A DNA stretch of 64,000 nt, taken from positions 62,001-126,000 of the forward strand of contig DJPX01000011.1 in NCBI GenBank assembly GCA_002438635.1. Direction: 5' to 3'. Of this stretch, positions 33,923 to 41,340 are shown in pieces. A program made the translations under genes and the position numbers. The first letter of the stretch is position 1; the number at the start of each line of letters is the position of its first letter. The notes under the pieces were generated by a model that had not been told where the DNA came from, did no database searches, and saw only the letters and a list, made by a program, of their open reading frames with translations. The DNA comes from Bacteroidales bacterium UBA6401 (lineage in GTDB: Bacteria; Bacteroidota; Bacteroidia; Bacteroidales; UBA932).

Positions 33923-35431
33923 TTAATATGTTATTCCTAATGTTAGTGTGCATCCATTCATTAAATCATTTTCAAGGCCGAATGACATCCTTCCCACGTT
34001 GAGTCTAATGAAAAGTGCCAATTCGCTTGATAATGCCCGTTGTGCGCTTGCGCAGATTTGGGCTAGGGCATAGTCACCCATTTGAACAGAATATTTATCC
34101 GTATAAGCCTTATGTATTTTTTCTTCCATATTGTAAATGTTTAGTTTACTTTTTATAGACTGAGCATAAAGGCCGGATAACCTTATGTCGTAGAGCCAGT
34201 CGTTACGCAGTGTGCTTAATCGTGCCTCTACGCCCGAGAATACTAAAGTGTGATTTTTAGAAGAAGAAGGGTAAATGTAGTTTTCCGATGAATAGTATAG
34301 TCCGATATCGGGTTTTATGCTCCATCTTATGGTATCATCGGAATTATGGTAGATTACTTGTAAATTACCCTTAAATCTATGCTCCGAGTACATATCTAAG
34401 TCTAGGAGATTTTTGTATACACCGGAAGCGGCACAGTCGATAACATTTTCCCTTCCTTTTCGAAAGCAGTAGTCGAGGTTAATGTTCATCGCGATCTTTT
34501 CTACTGGCGCATAACTTACAAAGGAGTGTAAAGTGTTTATTCCTAAGCTTGTTATAGGAGCATCGTTTTGATTGGATAGATATCTGGTAATGGAAAGATA
34601 CTCGTAATCTATTCCACTTTTTATTAATCCATCGAAGATAATCCCACTTTGAAATCCCTGTCCTGAATAAAGCGTGGAGGCGAATACGCCTGTACTTCTA
34701 AAACGATAGTAATCATGGCCCAGTCCTGTGGCATGGAAAAGTGTAGTATTGGCCCCTATGGGAGAAACGAAATCTACACTTTGTTTTTGCCTATATTTTC
34801 GGTACCCTAAATATGCAAGTAATGACCAATTGTCTTTTTTACATCCTATTGCACCCCTGATTTTAAGATTAGAAGCGATGTCGCGAGGTCGTGGATCTAT
34901 ATTTCTATATTCGTGTGTCGCTTTATATAATCCATCTATCGAATAGATAAAATCGTTTTCGAGGTGAGTCCAAGACCCGTTGAAATTGTAAGATTCGTGT
35001 TGCATGTCGCCTCCCAAGGTATCCGCTAACACATAGGGATAAAGAAGATCGTAATCAGCTGTTTCATTAAGATATATACTCTTTTTAACGGCTCTACTAT
35101 ATTGAACGCCTCCGTCTATGGACGAGGTCTTGCTTAGGCGTACGAAAGAATTGGCCTTAAAAGAGCCCTGCAATAGCCCTTTACCATTTTCTGGGACGAG
35201 GGCGCGACTGGCATCAGAGTAAAGACCTTCTATGGCAGCGGTAGATATGGAAGGAAGAGGGGAAACCAACATTGAAGCCGGATGGATATTGAATGCATTT
35301 TCATATAGCACCGACAGTAAGGGATCATCACTTATGTAAGTCCTATACATAATTCCTAGACTATCTTTTTGCTGAGCGAGGGCGAAAGGATAGAAAAATA
35401 GAACAAGTAATATGGCCAATGTCTTTTTCAT
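33923..35431 (-). CDS. Outer-membrane beta-barrel protein (DUF6850-like)
   Basis: The 502-residue protein has a signal peptide (about 1-19, cleaved at ALA-QQ). The rest has alternating hydrophobic and aromatic strands (SFKANSFVRLSKTS, YNFNGSWTHLENDFIYS) and ends TLGITY, an outer-membrane barrel C-terminus. It fits the DUF6850 family that often accompanies TonB receptors, though I cannot confirm this by search. It overlaps the small lipoprotein gene by 4 bases (ATGA). It may work with the receptor as a second channel or a surface-display barrel. Confidence 0.65.
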   Translation of the reverse strand: MKKTLAILLVLFFYPFALAQQKDSLGIMYRTYISDDPLLSVLYENAFNIHPASMLVSPLPSISTAAIEGLYSDASRALVPENGKGLLQGSFKANSFVRLSKTSSIDGGVQYSRAVKKSIYLNETADYDLLYPYVLADTLGGDMQHESYNFNGSWTHLENDFIYSIDGLYKATHEYRNIDPRPRDIASNLKIRGAIGCKKDNWSLLAYLGYRKYRQKQSVDFVSPIGANTTLFHATGLGHDYYRFRSTGVFASTLYSGQGFQSGIIFDGLIKSGIDYEYLSITRYLSNQNDAPITSLGINTLHSFVSYAPVEKIAMNINLDYCFRKGRENVIDCAASGVYKNLLDLDMYSEHRFKGNLQVIYHNSDDTIRWSIKPDIGLYYSSENYIYPSSSKNHTLVFSGVEARLSTLRNDWLYDIRLSGLYAQSIKSKLNIYNMEEKIHKAYTDKYSVQMGDYALAQICASAQRALSSELALFIRLNVGRMSFGLENDLMNGCTLTLGITY

Positions 35432-35817
35432 AGTACCATCAGATTTAGAGTAATGCTCATCGTATCATCCAGTATATTCAAAGAATTAGTGGGTGAGCGA
35501 TGTTCGTAACACCTGACTCGTCGTTTAGTGCCATCATCGAGGGTCGCTATGCCATCGAAAGCGAATATATAGACTCCTTTAAGAACTTTAAGTTGTGTTC
35601 GTCCTCCGCTTAGTAAAGGATAATTGTACTTTTCACCTGTATTAAGATTTTGAAAGAAATTTCCTTTTAAGGAGTTATCCACGGAAATTGTCATTATATT
35701 CAGGTCTTCACATCGTACATTTAGAGTAAGTGTGGAGAAGATATTCTCTTTTTCGCATGATGTCAGGGCCAATGTTAAAATTGCCGAGAATAGTATGTGC
35801 CTAATATATCGTTTCAT
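35428..35817 (-). CDS. Small lipoprotein of the receptor operon
   Basis: I do not recognise the family. The 129-residue protein has a lipobox (LTLALTSCEK) followed by a beta-rich domain (LTLNVRCEDLNIMTISVDNS, TQLKVLKGVYIFAFDGIA). The fold looks like a small transthyretin-like sandwich. It overlaps its two neighbours by 1 base (TAATG with the receptor) and 4 bases (with the barrel gene), so it should be made in fixed ratio with them. It may be a ligand-binding or receptor-capping partner. Confidence 0.6.
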   Translation of the reverse strand: MKRYIRHILFSAILTLALTSCEKENIFSTLTLNVRCEDLNIMTISVDNSLKGNFFQNLNTGEKYNYPLLSGGRTQLKVLKGVYIFAFDGIATLDDGTKRRVRCYEHRSPTNSLNILDDTMSITLNLMVL

Positions 35818-38546
35818 TATATTTTAAAGTCAAGTTCCATCCCGAAATATGGAGTCACACTTCTTCTAACGAGCGTCCCGTTTCTATAATAATCAGGGGT
35901 TATATCGAAGATTCTATTTACATATAGTGAGCAACTGATTTTGTTGCGGTATAGCTTTTTTGTCAATTTAAGATTGACATTCATTGCGAAGGGAGTTCGC
36001 TGGTATTGGTATAGCGATTCTGTGTATTCTCTAACAAGAAGTCTCAAAGCTCCATCTTCCACATCTTTTTCTTTGTCGAAATCGTGTATTTTTCCCGATT
36101 TGTCTATATACGAAATAGGGTATTTGCTAGTAGGCATTGTCTTATAGCCGGAAAACCATAAACATTGCAGTGATGTTGAAAAAATTAATCCTAATTCTGG
36201 TATTTGAGTGTCTATCATTAGATTAGAAACCAGTGAGTCGTAATATTTTCCGTCATTTAATTCGTATATTCCCACATAGGGATAAGGCTTTCCATCCATT
36301 ATCACGCTAGGTTTATAATACTCCGGCACACTGTTCATATACTCCGTACGAAACCACGCTCCGTTCGCGCTGAATTTCGTATTTAAGGATTTGATCCGTT
36401 TGGAATAAAAACTGAATTCTACACCTTTTTTAAGTGTACGGCTTCCGTTTGTAGTAAAACTATAAGATGTAAGAGTTGTGTCCAGACTATAGGGTAAATC
36501 CGATAATTGAGGAGGCCCACTAAGAGTTGATTTGTCGATACTAGAAGTGTCGTATCTTTTTGATTCCACAGATATGTATTGTGAAGCATATCTAAAGCCT
36601 GAGGTCATATCTTCTTGAAAATAGTTTATGGAAAAACTATAACCATCGCATAGAAGGTCAGCACCTACCTCCCATTTGAGATTGCGCGCAGCTTTTAGTT
36701 CAGTATTGGTCGGGTCTATACGATAAACCAGCATATTGACTCTTCTTAGGTTCTCTTCCGTAGGCCAATAATTCAACTGCGTAAGGCTTCCATAAAGCGG
36801 TTCTGGAAACAGCATATCCATGGTAGGGAATTTTGTATGATAGCCTATTCCGGCATATAAGCCGCTTTTTAGGCGATATCCACCTCCTATCATAGCATCG
36901 GGAAGATTTAATCTAACTGTTGCTCTAGGGTCCAGATAAGGTTTAAGATTGATGTCATATTTTTCCCCCGCGCCAGATATAGTTTCAAGTCTTAGTCCCA
37001 TTATTGCTTCCAGACTGCATTTGCCAATCTCTTTTTTCATCTTTTCCTCGGAATATGCAGATAACTGATGCATAGCTGGAATTACATAGTAAGGCCTTGG
37101 CCGAACGCTCATACTGGTAGAAAAAGGTCTTGTGGGATCGAATATACTACCCTTGCCGAAGTTCTTGTCCATATTCCATTCAAAGCCCATCTGAATATGG
37201 TGAATTCCTTTTACCAAGGAGATATTACTTTGGGCAAATAGATAAAAGGGCCTCCCATCCACTTTAAGCGTAGCGTCGTATTTGGCAGGGATAATGGTAG
37301 CATCATGCTCCCCTACATCTAATGAAGTAGATACCGGGGTGGATAATCCCAGAGAGACGCTTCGCCATCTGTCTATTTCGTCCATTTCATAATAAAGTGA
37401 TATGGAGTTATCCCATGAGCGAAATAATTTTTCCTCATCAGTGTTTTTAATGCTGTAATTTCCACCTAAGGAGAACTTATTATAAGAGGATTTATATGTT
37501 TCTATCGGTGTTCCGTTTTCACTTAGGTCCAGATTAGCATCAGATTTTTCGTTGTCGAAGGAACCGGTGTAGTCAAGATTGGCGTTAAGGCTGTGCAATA
37601 AATCGTCCTGTTCTATTGTTCTAGAACCTCTTAGGCTCACTGTTAGTCTTTTCCAATTTTGCCTTGTATATCTGGGATCTGCCTTGGAATCCAAATAGTT
37701 AAGGCTGGTATTGATAGTGGACTTAACATTGTTATCTTTCCATTCAAAGCCTTTCCCTATATAGAATAATTTGCTTTTCATGTCGGATTTGAATCTGGCG
37801 TGTATGTCGTTTCCACCCTTTTTCCTTATTATATTAATCAGACCGCTAGTCAGATCTCCATATTTTACTGATGCTATACCACGCACAATTTCTACATTTT
37901 CAATATCTTCGGTGCTGATTTCTCTCATATCGGTTCCGAAGTTTACATAAGAACTGCCATAGCTGCTATAGGCCGGAGTCGATTGGAGATTGGCATCATT
38001 ATTAATGGGATGTCCGTCGATAACGAATTTGGTCCCAAGGGCTGATGTCGCGTAGTCACTATCCGTCAAACTGCCGGCGGCTCTAAGATTGATTAGCTGT
38101 GGGCTAGAAAGTACAGGGTCCTTTGCACTGCCACCTGGGAGTAGCTCTAGAAGATCTGCAAAACTTGATGGCTGTATATGTTCTATGGCTTCATTACCTA
38201 TTCTGGTAGATGATGTCGTGCCATGGTTTTCGATAGCCGTCACTACTACTTCATTTAGAGAGCGTTGGTCAGGTTTGAGCAATATATCTAGCGTACAGTC
38301 TTTACTGATCTTAATGACTTTTATAGTAGTATGGTATCCGATATAAGTGGTTTTTATAGTATAGGTACCTTCATGCAGTCCGGTAATGCAGTACTTTCCA
38401 GACTCATCCGAGGTAGCCCATTTTATCTTGTGCTCCCTGTCTTCCATCACTATGGCCGCATCGGGAAGGATGCTACTATCACTAGCGTCTCTAATTGTTC
38501 CGGAAATAGAGAAAATTGTCACGAGGGCCAATGTTAAAATACTCAT
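35817..38546 (-). CDS. TonB-dependent receptor with carboxypeptidase-regulatory-like domain
   Basis: The 909-residue protein has a signal peptide (MSILTLALVTIFS), a carboxypeptidase D regulatory-like domain (about 14-95), the plug (about 103-230, with EVVVTAI and VIDGHPINND) and a 22-stranded-type barrel ending FGMELDFKI. The longer upstream frame starts before the -7 box at 38572-38579, so I chose 38546. The ligand is unknown. The three downstream genes follow with overlaps of 1 and 4 bases and a 14-base gap. No SusD partner is present, so it is not a Sus-type pair. Confidence 0.88.
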   Translation of the reverse strand: MSILTLALVTIFSISGTIRDASDSSILPDAAIVMEDREHKIKWATSDESGKYCITGLHEGTYTIKTTYIGYHTTIKVIKISKDCTLDILLKPDQRSLNEVVVTAIENHGTTSSTRIGNEAIEHIQPSSFADLLELLPGGSAKDPVLSSPQLINLRAAGSLTDSDYATSALGTKFVIDGHPINNDANLQSTPAYSSYGSSYVNFGTDMREISTEDIENVEIVRGIASVKYGDLTSGLINIIRKKGGNDIHARFKSDMKSKLFYIGKGFEWKDNNVKSTINTSLNYLDSKADPRYTRQNWKRLTVSLRGSRTIEQDDLLHSLNANLDYTGSFDNEKSDANLDLSENGTPIETYKSSYNKFSLGGNYSIKNTDEEKLFRSWDNSISLYYEMDEIDRWRSVSLGLSTPVSTSLDVGEHDATIIPAKYDATLKVDGRPFYLFAQSNISLVKGIHHIQMGFEWNMDKNFGKGSIFDPTRPFSTSMSVRPRPYYVIPAMHQLSAYSEEKMKKEIGKCSLEAIMGLRLETISGAGEKYDINLKPYLDPRATVRLNLPDAMIGGGYRLKSGLYAGIGYHTKFPTMDMLFPEPLYGSLTQLNYWPTEENLRRVNMLVYRIDPTNTELKAARNLKWEVGADLLCDGYSFSINYFQEDMTSGFRYASQYISVESKRYDTSSIDKSTLSGPPQLSDLPYSLDTTLTSYSFTTNGSRTLKKGVEFSFYSKRIKSLNTKFSANGAWFRTEYMNSVPEYYKPSVIMDGKPYPYVGIYELNDGKYYDSLVSNLMIDTQIPELGLIFSTSLQCLWFSGYKTMPTSKYPISYIDKSGKIHDFDKEKDVEDGALRLLVREYTESLYQYQRTPFAMNVNLKLTKKLYRNKISCSLYVNRIFDITPDYYRNGTLVRRSVTPYFGMELDFKI

Positions 38547-38571
38547 ATAAAACACTACTACTTTTCGAACG

Positions 38572-38579
38572 CAAAAGTA
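38572..38579 (-). promoter_or_regulatory. Bacteroidota -7 element for the TonB receptor operon
   Basis: On the minus strand TACTTTTG matches TAnnTTTG, 25 bases before the ATG at 38546. A weak -33 (ATTG) lies 20 bp upstream of it. Confidence 0.5.
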
Positions 38580-38658
38580 ATGTGCCATTTATAGGGCTTC
38601 AATACCGAAAAATTATAATTGTCTTTGAATTTTATACCTAATTGAAGGTATATGGGAG

Positions 38659-38689
38659 TTTGGTAATCTCGCGTTTCTGTGTACATTTG
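38659..38689 (+). promoter_or_regulatory. Promoter of the HAD-phosphatase lipoprotein gene
   Basis: TTTG (38659-38662) and TACATTTG (38682-38689) are 19 bp apart, a complete -33/-7 pair. It fixes the gene start at 38711, since in-frame starts at 38642 or 38701 are upstream of or too near the transcription start. Confidence 0.7.
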
Positions 38690-38710
38690 CAGAAAAACTT
38701 GATGATATTT

Positions 38711-39733
38711 ATGAGTAGAAAGTTTGCTTATGTTGTACTTCTGCTTGCCATGATTTCGTGCGGCGGGCGGGAGAAGTTGCCTCGTGACGCTTGGAATGAG
38801 GATGTATACAATGGTTTGATATCTTGTGTGGATAAGGCTCCCTCTAATTCTTATGCCGTGTTCGATTTTGATAACACCACTATAATAGGGGACATATCAA
38901 TGCTTTTGATGGAGTATATGGTGGAGAATATGCGTTTTGCTTTCGTGCCAAGTGAGTCCTTTGATGCTTTCACATCTTATATACCAGCTCTTGATTTAGA
39001 ACTTAAAGGAGTAGGCAGGACATCACGTAGCCTTGCTCTTGAAATGAGTGCAGATTATACTGTTCTGCGCTCTCATATAGCAAAAGGGGAGAGTATAGAG
39101 TTCTTAAGAAACACAGAGGTCTGGAAGCGTTTGAAATCGAACCTTTTCTTGCTAAATGATGGCATAGAGAATACTTTTGACTATGCTACTTGGTGCTCTT
39201 GGGCGCCCGGATTATTACGTGGGCTTACTTATGCAGAACTAACTTCGCTTACTAAAGAAAGTGTAGGCTATTGGATGGGAGAAGAAAAACTTATACTTCC
39301 TAAAGAAACGGTGGATTTATTCGATTATTTGAGAAGGAAAGGCGTTGATATTTATTTATGTTCAGCTTCTCTTGAGGTTATAGTAGAGGCTATGGCATGT
39401 GATCCGGAATTTGGACTTGGATTTGCTCCAGATCATGTTTTCGGAGTAAGACTTGAGAAAAGCGAGTATGTGGAAGGGCCATTAGATGCTACATATCCTC
39501 AGACTTTTCTGGAGGGAAAGGTAAAGTGTATTAATCAGTTCATGCGAGGCGAACACGGTGGAAAGGATCCGGTGCTCATCGCAGGGGACAGTGTAGGGGA
39601 TGTGCCTATGTTAACTGCTTTTCCTAAGAGTGTTTCTTTAGTCTACGATTGTGCTCGCAGTGGAGCCATTGCCGATTATATCAGGACAGGTGCTTGTCTA
39701 GTGCAGCCGCGGTACGAATATACTAAATTATAA
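38711..39733 (+). CDS. HAD-family phosphatase lipoprotein
   Basis: The 340-residue protein has a lipobox (LLLAMISCGG) and a HAD fold of the phosphoserine-phosphatase-like type. Motif I is VFDFDNTT (about residue 49), the Ser motif is in LCSASLEV, and motif IV is AGDSVGDVPML near the C-terminus. A helical cap lies between motifs I and II. HAD enzymes remove phosphate from small molecules; being a lipoprotein, it should act in the periplasm or on the surface. A bidirectional terminator follows. The ATG at 38711 is set by the promoter. Confidence 0.88.
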   Translation: MSRKFAYVVLLLAMISCGGREKLPRDAWNEDVYNGLISCVDKAPSNSYAVFDFDNTTIIGDISMLLMEYMVENMRFAFVPSESFDAFTSYIPALDLELKGVGRTSRSLALEMSADYTVLRSHIAKGESIEFLRNTEVWKRLKSNLFLLNDGIENTFDYATWCSWAPGLLRGLTYAELTSLTKESVGYWMGEEKLILPKETVDLFDYLRRKGVDIYLCSASLEVIVEAMACDPEFGLGFAPDHVFGVRLEKSEYVEGPLDATYPQTFLEGKVKCINQFMRGEHGGKDPVLIAGDSVGDVPMLTAFPKSVSLVYDCARSGAIADYIRTGACLVQPRYEYTKL

Positions 39734-39750
39734 AAAGTACTGATGGAAAG

Positions 39751-39790
39751 AAAAAGAGTGGTTCACATTATAGCGAACCACTCTTTTTTA
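39751..39790. terminator. Bidirectional terminator
   Basis: AAAAAGAGTGGTTC pairs with GAACCACTCTTTTTT across a 10-base loop, with A- and T-runs on both sides. It serves both the HAD gene (plus) and the lipoprotein gene at 39823 (minus). Confidence 0.9.
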
Positions 39791-39822
39791 AATTGGCCTA
39801 AGGCTACTATGGGAATGGTATT

Positions 39823-41337
39823 TTAAAAATTAGCAACATCCAGTCCCCAGAAAGTGAAGTCTTCAGGTGAGTTCACTTGCATTTCTATAGCTTCTTTGTT
39901 TTTAAGAACATAGCTTTTGCTAAACATATCGTAGTCCTCGGTATAGTAGTACATATTTGCGAGAGAATATACATCATCGCCTATTTTCGTTACACCGAGT
40001 CCTTGGCACATATCTGAATTAGGGATGAGCTGCTCCGCTGTTCCGTCACTATACCAGTTGTATGCGGTAATTTCCTCGGTAGAGAGGGTCATAGTGCCAT
40101 TCACGATCCATTTCCCGTCTTTTACATAGAGGCCACCGACTTCTACAGATGCCGGTTCAGTAAATAGGGTTAACTCTCCGTCTATCCATAATGCGCCCTG
40201 CCAGGTGGTGCCATTCAAGACATCCCTGTATGCTCCTGCGGCATATACATGACCATCTTCGATGACTATTTTATTGACTTTGGCTAGGATGCCATCTCCG
40301 GTGAGCTTCTGAGCCACACCATTTTTCCAGATAACAGCGGCGCCTTCCTTTTTGAAATCCTTGGACTGAATATAGCCACCCACATATACATCGTCACCAT
40401 CTGCGGCGATACAGTATGCCAATGCATCGGTGCTTCCATCGGTAAGCTCGTGTTTTTCAGAATTTTTCCAATAAAGGGCACGCCTGTCTATGCTTGGTGA
40501 ATCGAACCCACTTACATAAAGGGTCACCTTAGCCTCACGTGCAGGGCCCCTGTCTATGCTTGGTGAATCAAACCCACTTACATAGATGTTTCCATTAGAG
40601 TAAGCTACGCCAGATGCTGTGGATTTTCCCTTGACATCAGAATAAACGGTGCGTTTGAAATTCGCCTCCTCTCCTATTTTGAAGGAATAGACTACACCAT
40701 TATTCTCATTATAATCACCCCACTCATCATGAACAAGTTCGCCCACAGCCTCGCATGCGGCGACGAACACGCTGTCTTTATAGGTACATACGGCATTGCA
40801 GAACGAATCGTGTTCTCCATTTGTGAAAGCAAATCTCTTCCCGTCCATCCAAGCTACGGCATCATAGAAGCCTTTATCTTTGAGATATTCCTGGCCTACG
40901 ACGACAAGCACATGGTTTTGAGGAAGAAGTTCAGGATTGAATTCCTGTGTAGCCTTAGCCACTTCCTTCCAGTCTTCGCTTTGAGTGTTGGAAGCGAATT
41001 CCACTACGATTTGGCGTTGCGCGGCCGTAGGATTGGCCTCGATTTCTATCTCAAGACTGGTTGCTGAGGCAGTAAACTCCATGGATTTTTTTACTTCTCC
41101 ATCATATTTGATTCTGTATCCCCATGATGGTTTTTCTACTGATTTGGTCTGATACACTTCGTTTTTTAGTGTAAGGGTGTATTTGCCACCAGTATAAGGA
41201 ATGCTTGATGGAATATCCGAACTTTCGAATACGACTTTAGTCTGTGTCGGAGTAATTATATTATTGTTTTTCTCACAGGAGAAAACAATGAACGCTGACG
41301 ATAGCGCGAGGATTAGTTTTGATACAAATTGTTTCAT
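39823..41337 (-). CDS. Lipoprotein with BACON-like N-terminus and beta-propeller-like repeats
   Basis: The 504-residue protein has a lipobox (AFIVFSCEKN). The first domain (about 33-140) opens VFESSDIPSSIPYTGGKYTLTL and matches domains in the neighbouring 800-residue protein. The rest (about 145-500) has repeats of about 45 residues with patterns such as GNIYVSGFDSPSID, DVYVGGYIQSKDF and HVYAAGAYRDV, resembling a beta-propeller. A 22-residue segment is duplicated in frame (40483-40584). It lies 3 bases after the larger lipoprotein, so it is probably in one operon with it. Function unknown. Confidence 0.65.
   Translation of the reverse strand: MKQFVSKLILALSSAFIVFSCEKNNNIITPTQTKVVFESSDIPSSIPYTGGKYTLTLKNEVYQTKSVEKPSWGYRIKYDGEVKKSMEFTASATSLEIEIEANPTAAQRQIVVEFASNTQSEDWKEVAKATQEFNPELLPQNHVLVVVGQEYLKDKGFYDAVAWMDGKRFAFTNGEHDSFCNAVCTYKDSVFVAACEAVGELVHDEWGDYNENNGVVYSFKIGEEANFKRTVYSDVKGKSTASGVAYSNGNIYVSGFDSPSIDRGPAREAKVTLYVSGFDSPSIDRRALYWKNSEKHELTDGSTDALAYCIAADGDDVYVGGYIQSKDFKKEGAAVIWKNGVAQKLTGDGILAKVNKIVIEDGHVYAAGAYRDVLNGTTWQGALWIDGELTLFTEPASVEVGGLYVKDGKWIVNGTMTLSTEEITAYNWYSDGTAEQLIPNSDMCQGLGVTKIGDDVYSLANMYYYTEDYDMFSKSYVLKNKEAIEMQVNSPEDFTFWGLDVANF
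40483..40584. repeat. 66-bp in-frame tandem duplication
   Basis: Two 36-bp copies (40483-40518 and 40549-40584) differ at one base (cga/caa) and are 66 bp apart, so the protein gains exactly 22 residues with the frame kept. The duplicated peptide is LYVSGFDSPSIDR against IYVSGFDSPSIDR. Confidence 0.9.
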
Positions 41338-41340
41338 GAT

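Noticed and set aside
40483..40584. Two near-identical 36-bp units 66 bp apart, CRISPR-like at first sight
   Set aside because: Only two copies, in frame within a lipoprotein gene, with a coding spacer. This is a protein repeat.
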